64,000 bases of DNA from Orbus sasakiae (GTDB lineage Bacteria > Pseudomonadota > Gammaproteobacteria > Enterobacterales > Orbaceae), in assembly GCF_039542345.1 (NCBI RefSeq), contig NZ_BAABHY010000001.1:434001-498000 (forward strand), given 5' to 3'. Below, piece by piece: positions 16,780 through 25,336 of the stretch. Each line of letters begins with the position of its first letter. Position 1 is the stretch's first letter. The position numbers were made by a program, and so were the translations under genes. Below the pieces are notes generated by a model, which was not told the origin of the DNA, ran no database searches, and saw nothing but the letters and a program-made list of their open reading frames with translations.

Positions 16780-16816
16780 TTTATATGCGACAGTCAGTTT
16801 GGTTGTTGCATATAAA
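16780..16816 (+). repeat. Long inverted repeat between ydiB and aroD
   Basis: TTTATATGCGACA (16780-16792) and TGTTGCATATAAA (16804-16816) are complementary at 12 of 13 positions with an 11-nt loop. There is no T tract after it, so it is not a clear terminator. It could be an RNA processing or attenuation hairpin, or an operator for a dimeric regulator ahead of aroD. Confidence 0.6.
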
Positions 16817-16861
16817 ATGTATTAAAGACATTTCAAACAGAATTTAAATATTGGTGAGCAA

Positions 16862-17626
16862 ATGACTAAAATTACCGTCAAAGGATTAGAAATTGGTACA
16901 GGGGCACCTAAAATTATTGTGCCACTTGTTGGGAAAACAGAACAAGATCTGACTGATGAAGTCGAGTTTTTAAGAGAGATTGATTTCGATGTTTTAGAGT
17001 GGCGAGTCGATCATTTTAATCAAGTTGACAATATTGACGCTGTAAAAAAAGCGGCAGCTAAAATTAATGCTGTGATCGGCCATAAACCGATTTTATTTAC
17101 ATTTCGTACGGCAAATGAAGGTGGTGTTTATCCTGCCTCAACCGAATTTTATGTGAATCTAAATAAACAGATGATTACATCTGGATTAATTGATTTTGTC
17201 GATGTCGAAGTATTTATTGGTGATAGTTATGTTAAAGAAGTTATCGCATTAGCGCATCAAAATAACGTATTGGTTATTGCGTCAAATCATGATTTTGATA
17301 AAACCCCAACTCAAGAGGATATTGTCTCTCGTTTACGTAAAATGCAAGATTTAGGTGCTGATATTCCTAAAATTGCCGTCATGCCACGTTCGACTACCGA
17401 TGTGTTAACGTTATTAGCGGCAACAGCAGAAATGAAAGAGAAATATGCAACCAAGCCACTTATTACCATGTCGATGGCCGGTAAAGGTGCGATTAGCCGA
17501 GTTGCAGGTGAAACATTTGGTTCAGATTTAACATTTGGGGCAGCAAAAAACGTTTCTGCACCAGGACAACTCGATGTTAAAGAGTTACGAAACATATTAA
17601 ACGTGCTACATCGCAGCTTAGCGTAA
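16862..17626 (+). CDS. aroD: 3-Dehydroquinate dehydratase, type I
   Basis: AroD dehydrates 3-dehydroquinate to 3-dehydroshikimate through a Schiff base. Catalytic H143 (SNHDF) and K170 (IPKIAVMP) sit at exactly the E. coli numbers; E46/R48 in LEWRVDH and the C-terminal SMAGKGAISR substrate Arg are present. Length 254 residues (E. coli 252). The type I class catalyses syn elimination and serves biosynthesis or quinate use. It links the two dehydrogenase products and sits between ydiB and the SDR gene. I do not see another aroD or aroQ in the window. Confidence 0.95.
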   Translation: MTKITVKGLEIGTGAPKIIVPLVGKTEQDLTDEVEFLREIDFDVLEWRVDHFNQVDNIDAVKKAAAKINAVIGHKPILFTFRTANEGGVYPASTEFYVNLNKQMITSGLIDFVDVEVFIGDSYVKEVIALAHQNNVLVIASNHDFDKTPTQEDIVSRLRKMQDLGADIPKIAVMPRSTTDVLTLLAATAEMKEKYATKPLITMSMAGKGAISRVAGETFGSDLTFGAAKNVSAPGQLDVKELRNILNVLHRSLA

Positions 17627-17667
17627 TAGTTACGAAAGATTATCACTATTTAATTAGGAGCTTTTTT

Positions 17668-18507
17668 ATGAATAATAATTGGTTAGGTCTAGAAGGTGAC
17701 GTTTGCGTTATTACTGGTGCGGTAGGCGGTATGGGAGCTGAGATCTGTAAGGAGTTTGCTAAACAGAAAGCTAACTTGGTTTTAATCGATCTCGACGCGG
17801 AAAAATGTCAAGATTATGCTAATCAGTTATCCCAAGAATATGGTATTAAAGCAATTGGATTAGCGTGTAATACAACAAATGAACAAAGTGTGGATGCCGC
17901 TGTCGAAACAGTAAAAAAAGAATTTGGTCGCTGTGACGTATTAGTGAATACGGCTGCAATACTACGTTTTTGTCCACTAGAAGACTTACCTCTGGATGAA
18001 TGGAATCTAACGATTAATGTTAATATGACGGGCTATTTTTTGATGTCACAACGTTTTGGTCGCTTAATGATTGAACAAAAAGCAGGGCGTATTGTTCACA
18101 TTTCAACAGTTGCGTCACACACACCTGAAACCTACAGTGGTGCATATAGCTCAACCAAAGCTGCCGTTTCCATGTTATCAAAACAAATCGCAGCTGAATG
18201 GGGGCAATTTGGGGTGCGTAGTAATGCAATTTGTCCTTGTTTTGTTAAAACACCGTTGTCGAAAAAATTCTACGAAGACAAAGAAGTTGAAGAAGGTCGT
18301 ACACGTATGATTGCAAGTCGTCGTATTGGTGAAACGATTGATATTGCAAATGCTGTGCTATATTTGGCAAGTAAACGTTCTGATTATTCTAATGGCACAG
18401 AGCTCGTGGTTGATGGTGGTTATGAAGTCATGTTAGGTGATTTAGCCCCAAGACCGGGTGGTCGTCGTCAATTTGCTATTAATCAAAGAGCTTCAGCTAA
18501 AAAATAA
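17668..18507 (+). CDS. Short-chain dehydrogenase/reductase of the aromatic-acid island
   Basis: A classical SDR of 279 residues. The cofactor loop TGAVGGMG is at 16-23, an Asp (D41) ends the second strand and favours NAD(H), NTAA replaces the usual NNAG at 94-97, and S146, Y160 and K164 form the catalytic set (HISTVAS, GAYSSTK). The C-terminal tail after VVDGGYEV is about 30 residues longer than usual and basic. It follows aroD by 41 nt and precedes the FMN/Fe-S reductase. A hydroxyl/keto conversion on a cyclohexane carboxylate is the most sensible guess; substrate unproven. Confidence 0.82.
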   Translation: MNNNWLGLEGDVCVITGAVGGMGAEICKEFAKQKANLVLIDLDAEKCQDYANQLSQEYGIKAIGLACNTTNEQSVDAAVETVKKEFGRCDVLVNTAAILRFCPLEDLPLDEWNLTINVNMTGYFLMSQRFGRLMIEQKAGRIVHISTVASHTPETYSGAYSSTKAAVSMLSKQIAAEWGQFGVRSNAICPCFVKTPLSKKFYEDKEVEEGRTRMIASRRIGETIDIANAVLYLASKRSDYSNGTELVVDGGYEVMLGDLAPRPGGRRQFAINQRASAKK

Positions 18508-18964
18508 TGATACTAATTATGTAATATCAACTCAATTATCTCAAATAAGATTATAGGATATCAGGGCATCGCCCTGATCCTTCAAAGTTAATTTTACCTC
18601 TCATTGTCTCGTATTGTTCATCATGATATAGATTGATTTGTATTTTTTATCGATTAAAAACATATTATCACTATATTTTATGTATTTTTTTATTAATTTA
18701 TATAAAACAAAGTGTTATTTGTTTTCCTTATTATTTTATAAAGTGGGTTAATTTATTATTTTTTAATTAAAATTAATGATATAAAAATTATTATATTGAT
18801 ATATATTATTATTTATCATTTTATTTATAGTAAAATTTAATGAATTTTTAAAAAAATAATGAATATTTTTATGAATTATCATGTATAATGACCTTAATCG
18901 AATATCAATTTCAAATTATAACTAACCACAAATAATGCTTTGTGGCGTGATATGAGGGAGTAAC
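18508..18964. other. AT-rich gap before the FMN/Fe-S reductase gene
   Basis: This 457-nt gap begins with a hairpin (18560-18578) and is otherwise almost pure A/T with many TTTAT/ATTAT tracts. No open reading frame or RNA gene is supportable. It probably contains a separate promoter for the reductase gene and AT-rich binding sites (for example for H-NS-like proteins, IHF or the LysR protein). Confidence 0.5.
18560..18578 (+). terminator. Probable terminator after the SDR gene
   Basis: ATCAGGGC (18560-18567) and GCCCTGAT (18571-18578) form an 8-bp stem with a 3-nt loop about 50 nt after the SDR stop. The tail (ccttcaaag) is a weak T tract. Confidence 0.55.
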
Positions 18965-21004
18965 ATGAGCAATTTTTCTGCAATCTTTCAACCGATAACA
19001 ATCAAACGTACTACCATCAAAAACCGTATTGTTATGCCGCCTATTGGAACTAATTTTGCAACACTCAGTGGTGAATTTGTTGATGATCATTTACAGTATT
19101 ATGAACAAAGAGCAAAAGGTGGAACGGGTCTTATTATCTTAGAAAATGTGTGTATTGATTACCCATATGGAACCAATGGGACGACACAATTAAGAATCGA
19201 TAATGATCAATATATTCCGGGATTTTATCGTTTTACCGAGCGCATGCATAAGCATGGAGCAACTGTTGCTGTACAAATTAATCATGCCGGCGCCTCAGCT
19301 TACTTTGGCCGTTTAAATGGTCTGCAGCCTATTTCTGCATCAAATGTACCGTCTAAAACAGGGGGGAATGCACCAAGACCAATGTCTGTTGACGAGATTC
19401 ATTATGTTGTAAAGCAATATGGCATTGCCGCTTCAAGAGTTCAACGAGCAGGTTTTGATGCGGTTGAAATTCATGCGGGCCACTCTTATTTATTAAGTCA
19501 ATTCTTATCGCCATTATTCAATAAGCGGACAGATGAATTTGGTGGAAGCGTTGAGAATCGATCGCGTATTGTGCGTATGGTTATTGACGAAATCCGCAAA
19601 AGTGTCGGACCCAACTTCTTAATTATGCTACGTTTTAGTGCTGATGATTTTATTGAAGGTGGGAATACGTTAGAAGATACACTCGAAATCCTTGAATATT
19701 TAACTGATGAAGTCGATATTTTTGACGTATCTGCGGCACAAAATGATACTTTGTTTATGCAGATAGACCAAATGAATTTACCTGATGGCTGGCGTTCATA
19801 TATGGCAAAAGCAGTTAAAGAAAAATTCAATAAACCGACAATAACATCGGGTAATTTTCGTGATCCAAAAATTATTGCTCAAACATTAGAAGATGGTCAT
19901 GCAGACTTTGTGGTAATGGGGCGAGGTCTTATTGCAGAACCTTATTGGGTTGAGAAAGTTAAAAATAATGAACTTGATACATTACGTCGTTGTATTTCAT
20001 GTAATATTGGTTGTGCAGATCATCGTATTGCTAAATCAAAACCGATCCGTTGCACCGTGAATCCCGATATTATCAGTTACGAAGATTACAAACGTTATCA
20101 AGTTAGTCAACCTCTTAATGTCGTGATCATTGGCGGTGGTTCTGCGGGGCTTGAAGCGGCGGCGAGTGCTGCAGAAGTCGGTTGTAATGTCTCGTTATAT
20201 GAGGAAAAACCATTTTTAGGTGGGTTATCATCGATTATTTCACGTTTTCCTTATAAACGTAGAATTGCTGATTTACCAAAATTCCTTATTAATCGTTTAA
20301 ATAAATTACCTAATGTAAAAGTCCATTTAAACACAAAAGCGACACCTGAAATGGTGGCTAGCCATCAGCCTGACCTGGTTGTCGCCGCAACCGGTGCAAA
20401 AGCATTGTTACCGCCAATCAAAGGTTTACATGAACAATTATCACAGAAAGAACGTAAAGTCTTTTCAATTTTTGATTTAATGGATAATTTTGAATACTTT
20501 ACGAATATCCCTGATAAGAAAATTGTCGTGATTGGTGGCGGGGCTGTTGGTCTTGATGTGGTTGAGTATTTTTCTGAAAATAAAGCAAAAAGCTCTACGA
20601 TTGTTGAAATGCAATCAGCATTAGCCAAAGATTTAGATGTTATTGGTCGCTTATCTATGATGAAAATGATTGAAGATAATAACGTTAATGTGATGTTAGA
20701 AACGACGTTACAAGAAGTTAAAGAAGATCGTTTTGTCGTACGTCGAAAAGGTCAAATTGAAGAGCTTGAATTTGACTATGGTTTTGTTTGTTTAGGTCTG
20801 ACTCCGGTTACCCAATTTATTGATGAATTTAGAAAACATGCTGATCAGCATAACTATGTTTTCCAACAAATCGGTGACAGTAAACAAGCAAGAAAATTAA
20901 TTGATGGTATGCGCGAAGGGCGTGATATTATTGCGGCTATTCAATCAATTGAACGTACTAAAGCATACGAAATACGCGGTGTTGATATCAATAAACCGCT
21001 TTAA
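18965..21004 (+). CDS. FMN/4Fe-4S/FAD enoate reductase (Old Yellow Enzyme-FadH type)
   Basis: A 679-residue multidomain flavoprotein. Residues 1-340 are an OYE-type FMN barrel (PPIGTNFA, QINHAG, EIHAGHSYLLSQFLSP, VMGRGLIAEP). C343, C346, C350 and C363 match the 4Fe-4S ligands of 2,4-dienoyl-CoA reductase and trimethylamine dehydrogenase. Two Rossmann modules follow (IIGGGSAGLEAA near 388, VIGGGAVGLDVV near 520) for FAD and NAD(P)H. Such enzymes reduce activated C=C bonds. Beside aroD, ydiB and an SDR, an attractive substrate is an unsaturated cyclohexene acid such as a shikimate derivative. This is inference; FadH itself has close but fatty-acyl-specific relatives. Shine-Dalgarno gaggga. Confidence 0.85.
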   Translation: MSNFSAIFQPITIKRTTIKNRIVMPPIGTNFATLSGEFVDDHLQYYEQRAKGGTGLIILENVCIDYPYGTNGTTQLRIDNDQYIPGFYRFTERMHKHGATVAVQINHAGASAYFGRLNGLQPISASNVPSKTGGNAPRPMSVDEIHYVVKQYGIAASRVQRAGFDAVEIHAGHSYLLSQFLSPLFNKRTDEFGGSVENRSRIVRMVIDEIRKSVGPNFLIMLRFSADDFIEGGNTLEDTLEILEYLTDEVDIFDVSAAQNDTLFMQIDQMNLPDGWRSYMAKAVKEKFNKPTITSGNFRDPKIIAQTLEDGHADFVVMGRGLIAEPYWVEKVKNNELDTLRRCISCNIGCADHRIAKSKPIRCTVNPDIISYEDYKRYQVSQPLNVVIIGGGSAGLEAAASAAEVGCNVSLYEEKPFLGGLSSIISRFPYKRRIADLPKFLINRLNKLPNVKVHLNTKATPEMVASHQPDLVVAATGAKALLPPIKGLHEQLSQKERKVFSIFDLMDNFEYFTNIPDKKIVVIGGGAVGLDVVEYFSENKAKSSTIVEMQSALAKDLDVIGRLSMMKMIEDNNVNVMLETTLQEVKEDRFVVRRKGQIEELEFDYGFVCLGLTPVTQFIDEFRKHADQHNYVFQQIGDSKQARKLIDGMREGRDIIAAIQSIERTKAYEIRGVDINKPL

Positions 21005-21019
21005 TTGATGACGTTTTTG

Positions 21020-21053
21020 CCGTGCATTATTTCAATGTGATGCACGGTTTTTT
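21020..21053 (+). terminator. Terminator after the enoate reductase gene
   Basis: CCGTGCA (21020-21026) pairs with TGCACGG (21041-21047), followed by six T's. It marks the right edge of the inserted block before comEC. Confidence 0.8.
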
Positions 21054-21215
21054 ATTGTGAAGAATCTCGCATTATATTCTTTTTATTCACTTCACCTATC
21101 ACTGTTTTATACATTATATCTCAAATTTTATCGTTAAATATTTAATATGCGCTGAATGAATTCATTATTTGCTAAAGATAATTAATACATACTTATTAGA
21201 TAATGAAGGTGGCAT

Positions 21216-21380
21216 TTGCAGAGTAAAATCCCTTATGATTTAAGTTCATTGGCCTTTTCTAGTGGTTGTATACCATTATTATTTTTTGTGAAATTACCCT
21301 CGATACCTGTCCGAAACGGGATAATTATTCTGCTATTTTTGATAGCAATCAGTGCATTTTGTAGCAAAAGTAATTTATGA
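21216..21380 (+). pseudogene. 5' fragment of comEC ending in an in-frame TGA
   Basis: From TTG 21216 (Shine-Dalgarno gaaggtgg) the frame encodes 54 residues with a hydrophobic make-up (GCIPLLFF, IIILLFLIAISAF) like the N-terminal membrane segment of ComEC, and stops at TGA 21378-21380. The next codons, in the same frame, continue with VGFFIAGLLWSTTSA, which lines up with the conserved FFVWGILSAK region of E. coli ComEC. So the stop is a nonsense codon inside the gene rather than a frameshift. Confidence 0.7.
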
Positions 21381-21410
21381 ATTATCGTTGGTTTTTTTAT
21401 TGCTGGATTA

Positions 21411-23528
21411 TTGTGGTCAACTACGAGTGCAACACAATTTTTAGCGGGAATCGAACGATATATAGATCAAACAATGATGATTACAGCATCCGTAAAAAGT
21501 ATAAACACAGGTTATATCGTTAGCGATAATCATCAAGATGGACAATATATTGACTTTACTATTCTCACTATTAATCAACAACCAATAGCAGACTCCTTAA
21601 CTGTGTCTCTACTCTGGAAAAATAGATCCATTCCTCATGCTGGAGAACGCTGGCAGCTTAAAATTAAAACAAAAGTTGTCCATAGCTATTTGAATCAAGG
21701 TGGTTTTGATAGCCAGCGTTTTGCTATTGCCAATCGGCGTTTACTCAGTGGCACAATTCAAGATGCAACCATCATTGATAAAACATCGAATATACGACAA
21801 ATGGTTGTCAACAAAGCAGCGCCTTATTTCAATTTATTTGAATATGGTGATGTTATGTTTGCACTTGCATTTGGCGAGCGTAGCCAGCTAACCGAATTGC
21901 ATAAAACGATGATGTTACAAACGGGTATTGCTCATTTGATGGCGATTTCAGGAATGCATATTTTACTTGTTGTGTATTTATGTGCACGTAGTGTACGAGC
22001 CATACAGTATTTTTTACCCGTCAAGCTCATGACTTACTGGTTACCGACGATCGTCGGATTTTGTGCAGCAGGATTTTATGCTTGGTTATCGGGTTTAAAT
22101 CCGCCAGTTATGCGTGCAATGCTTGCTCTATCAATGTGGTTAATACTTCGCTATCGCAAAACAATATTGAGTCCTTGGCAAATTATTAACCGCGTCATTG
22201 CGATATTATTGTTATTTGATCCACTGATGATTTTGTCTGAAAGTTTTTGGTTATCGTGTTATGCCGTCGTCTGTTTAATTATTATTCGGCAATGGCGTGT
22301 ACAGTCTGATTGGTTAGGACATAAAATCGATTATTTAAGGCAATTATTTACGCTACAATGCTTATTAACCTTACTATTACTGCCTATTCAATTTTTTATT
22401 TTTGGAGGAATAAGTTTTGTTACTATTTTAGCTAATCTGATTGCCATTCCTATCATTTCATTTTATACGTTTCCATGCATTTTGCTGTTACTTGTGACGA
22501 GTATGTTGAACTGTTTTTATGTGTCTCTATGGTTTGGCGTTTTAGCTCAACAATCCTTAGCCTTATTATTTATGTTATTAAAGCCAATAACAGGGTATTG
22601 GTTTGGTATTGCTAATCAATTTTATTTTTTTAGTATTGTGGGTTGGTTAGCACTATTTTGCCGGCAAACTGCTTTTTGGCGTAGTCGAACAGCCACTTTT
22701 TTATTGATTATTATGTGCATTTTTTCACCCTTATTTAAAAGATCATCACATGATTGGCGGGTTGATATGTTAGATATTGGCCATGGCTTAGCGGTAGTGA
22801 TTAGTCAAGGCCGATCGGCTGTTTTATATGATACAGGTGCAAGTTGGCAAAATACTTCTGCTGCACAGCGTATTATTTTACCTTTTTTGACTTGGCATAA
22901 TCTCAACGTTGAAGGGATTATTATTAGCCATGAACACAATGATCATATTGGCGGTTTAAACTTTATTAAAACACATTTCCCTGATGCATGGTTGATGAGT
23001 TCATCGACTAAATTACCCAATGATTATGATTGCATTAATGGTCATTCATTAGCATGGCATGGATTACAATTCTCCGTGTTGTGGCCATTAGCGATGAACC
23101 AAGCTGCCTTTAATGCTGAATCTTGTGTCGTAAAAGTCACACTAGGAACGTATTCATTGTTGCTGACGGGGGATCTTGAACGGGCACAAGAGGAAAATTT
23201 AGTTTTAATGCAAAAAAATCGGCTATTTTCAACAATTTTACAAATGCCTCATCATGGTAGTAATACCTCTTCCTATTATGCTTTTTTAGCGCACGTAAAG
23301 CCTGAAATGACATTAGGATCAGTATCGCGTTATAATCCTTGGAAACTGCCTTCTAATAAGGCTTTAAATCGGTATAATGATCTTAAATTAAATTACTTTT
23401 TAACGCAAGAAAGCGGGCAAATAACCATCTACTTTTATCCAGAATATTGGGTTATAGAACGTATGCGCTATGAAATAAAACCACGCTGGTATCATGATTG
23501 GTTTGGCGCTTTGCCTATTTACAGGTAA
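21411..23528 (+). CDS. comEC: ComEC/Rec2 DNA-uptake channel, 5'-truncated reading frame
   Basis: ComEC forms the inner-membrane channel that takes in single-stranded DNA. The 705 residues read from TTG 21411 hold the OB-like segment (NQGGFDSQRFAIA), the competence membrane domain with about ten segments (HLMAISGMHI, YAWLSGLNPPVMRAM) and the C-terminal metallo-beta-lactamase-like domain (LDIGHGLAVVI, ISHEHNDHIGGL, PHHGSNTSS). Adding the 54-codon fragment before the TGA gives about 770 residues, close to E. coli ComEC (about 754). TTG 21411 has no good Shine-Dalgarno, so the protein may be poorly made, made by readthrough, or lost. It sits directly before msbA as in E. coli. Confidence 0.85.
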   Translation: MWSTTSATQFLAGIERYIDQTMMITASVKSINTGYIVSDNHQDGQYIDFTILTINQQPIADSLTVSLLWKNRSIPHAGERWQLKIKTKVVHSYLNQGGFDSQRFAIANRRLLSGTIQDATIIDKTSNIRQMVVNKAAPYFNLFEYGDVMFALAFGERSQLTELHKTMMLQTGIAHLMAISGMHILLVVYLCARSVRAIQYFLPVKLMTYWLPTIVGFCAAGFYAWLSGLNPPVMRAMLALSMWLILRYRKTILSPWQIINRVIAILLLFDPLMILSESFWLSCYAVVCLIIIRQWRVQSDWLGHKIDYLRQLFTLQCLLTLLLLPIQFFIFGGISFVTILANLIAIPIISFYTFPCILLLLVTSMLNCFYVSLWFGVLAQQSLALLFMLLKPITGYWFGIANQFYFFSIVGWLALFCRQTAFWRSRTATFLLIIMCIFSPLFKRSSHDWRVDMLDIGHGLAVVISQGRSAVLYDTGASWQNTSAAQRIILPFLTWHNLNVEGIIISHEHNDHIGGLNFIKTHFPDAWLMSSSTKLPNDYDCINGHSLAWHGLQFSVLWPLAMNQAAFNAESCVVKVTLGTYSLLLTGDLERAQEENLVLMQKNRLFSTILQMPHHGSNTSSYYAFLAHVKPEMTLGSVSRYNPWKLPSNKALNRYNDLKLNYFLTQESGQITIYFYPEYWVIERMRYEIKPRWYHDWFGALPIYR

Positions 23529-23567
23529 AATAGATCAATTTTATTAGTATGACGGATCGGAATTAAC

Positions 23568-25319
23568 GTGAGCGAACAACATTTAGATAAAGATTTATCA
23601 ACTTGGAAAACATTTAAACGCCTTTGGCCCAGAATTTCATCATTTAAACCTTATTTGGTTGTTGTAGTCATTTGTTTAGTCATTAATGGCGCATCGGATA
23701 CTTACCTTTTATCATTAATTCAGCCTTTGCTTGATAAAGGATTTGCAGAAAATGACCGTTCTTTTCTTTTCAACTTGGCCTTTATTGTGGTTGGTCTCTT
23801 TTTAGTTAGGGGGGTATCCAACTATGTTTCCGCTTATACGCTCGCTTGGGTATCGGGTAAAATTGTGATGGGGATAAGGCAAGATCTTTTTTCTCACTTT
23901 GTTTATTCTCCAGTCAGTTTTTTCGACCAAAATTCAACAGGACGATTACTTTCACGTATCACCTATGATTCAGAACAGGTTGCATCATCATCAGCAGATA
24001 GTTTAATTGTGGTAGTTAGAGAATCCATTTATTTAACCGGCTTAGTGTTTGTGATGTTTTATAATAGCTGGCAACTATCACTCGTTCTGTTTGTTGTTGG
24101 GCCTATTGTCGGGATATTAATTGGTGTTATTTCAAAACGATTTAGAAAATTAAGTAAAAATATTCAAAATAGCATGGGGGAAGTGACCAGCTCAGCTGAA
24201 CAAATGTTAAAAGGCCATAAAGAGGTTTTGATTTTTGGTGCTCAAGATACTGAAATCAGCCATTTCCAAAAAGTAAGCAACATGATTCGTCGCCATGGGA
24301 TGCGTATGGTATCTATTTCAGCGTTATCTACCCCATTTGTGCAATTAATAGCTTCCTTTGCGTTATCTTTTATTTTAATCATGGCGAGCTTCCCCGAAAT
24401 ACAGCTAACACCTGGTGAATTTACAGCAGTATTTTCTGCAATGATTGCGTTGATGAAACCATTAAAAGAACTGACAAATGTTAATGCACAATTTCAAAAA
24501 GGCATGGCGGCTTGTCAGACATTATTTAATCTTTTTGATATGCCGCTTGAGAAAGATGAAGGGACTCGTGTTTTAACGAGAGCTAAGGGTGATATTGAAT
24601 TCCGTAATGTGACATTTACCTATCCTACACGAGAAACGCCCGCATTAGTTAATGTGAGCTTTAAAGTACCGGCAGGGAAAACAATTGCACTAGTTGGTCG
24701 TTCAGGATCAGGTAAATCAACGATTGCCAGTTTACTAACACGTTTTTATGATTTAGAACAAGGTGAAATTCTTATCGATGGTGTTAATATTAAAGAATAT
24801 ACACTAGCCTCATTGCGTGAACAGATTGGTTTAGTATCTCAAAATGTTCATCTTTTCCATGATACGGTGACAAACAATATTACTTATGCACGAACAGGAA
24901 AATATACGCAACAACAAATTATTCAAGCTGCTGAACATGCCTATGCAATGGATTTTATTAAAGATATGGAACAAGGTTTAGATACCGTCATCGGCGAGAA
25001 TGGTGTATTGTTATCAGGGGGGCAGCGTCAGCGCGTTGCTATCGCTAGAGCCTTATTACGTGATAATCCAATTCTGATTCTGGATGAAGCAACATCTGCT
25101 TTAGACACTGAATCAGAGCGGGCAATTCAGTCTGCATTAAATGAGTTACAAAAGAATCGTACTTCAATCGTTATTGCGCACCGTTTATCAACGATTGAAA
25201 ATGCAGATGAGATTCTAGTAGTAAGTGATGGGCAAATTGTTGAACGAGGTAATCATCAGTACTTATTAGAACAAAATGGTGTATATGCTCAACTTCACCA
25301 GATCCAATTCAGTGAGTAG
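23568..25319 (+). CDS. msbA: Lipid A export ATP-binding/permease protein MsbA
   Basis: MsbA is the homodimeric ABC half-transporter that flips core-lipid A across the inner membrane. The 583-residue protein (E. coli 582) has six membrane helices in the first ~320 residues and an ATPase domain with Walker A GRSGSGKST, the signature LSGGQRQRVAIARA, Walker B ILILDEATSALD and the switch His in IAHRLST. Start is GTG 23568, matching the family N-terminus KDLSTWKTFKRLWP. It is followed 17 nt later by lpxK. Confidence 0.97.
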   Translation: MSEQHLDKDLSTWKTFKRLWPRISSFKPYLVVVVICLVINGASDTYLLSLIQPLLDKGFAENDRSFLFNLAFIVVGLFLVRGVSNYVSAYTLAWVSGKIVMGIRQDLFSHFVYSPVSFFDQNSTGRLLSRITYDSEQVASSSADSLIVVVRESIYLTGLVFVMFYNSWQLSLVLFVVGPIVGILIGVISKRFRKLSKNIQNSMGEVTSSAEQMLKGHKEVLIFGAQDTEISHFQKVSNMIRRHGMRMVSISALSTPFVQLIASFALSFILIMASFPEIQLTPGEFTAVFSAMIALMKPLKELTNVNAQFQKGMAACQTLFNLFDMPLEKDEGTRVLTRAKGDIEFRNVTFTYPTRETPALVNVSFKVPAGKTIALVGRSGSGKSTIASLLTRFYDLEQGEILIDGVNIKEYTLASLREQIGLVSQNVHLFHDTVTNNITYARTGKYTQQQIIQAAEHAYAMDFIKDMEQGLDTVIGENGVLLSGGQRQRVAIARALLRDNPILILDEATSALDTESERAIQSALNELQKNRTSIVIAHRLSTIENADEILVVSDGQIVERGNHQYLLEQNGVYAQLHQIQFSE

Positions 25320-25336
25320 GCTGGAGAGGCTAAAAA

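Noticed and set aside
21378..21380. TGA in comEC as a selenocysteine codon
   Set aside because: ComEC has no Sec at this membrane position and no bacterial SECIS-like hairpin was recognised directly after the codon. Nonsense mutation or sequencing error is simpler.
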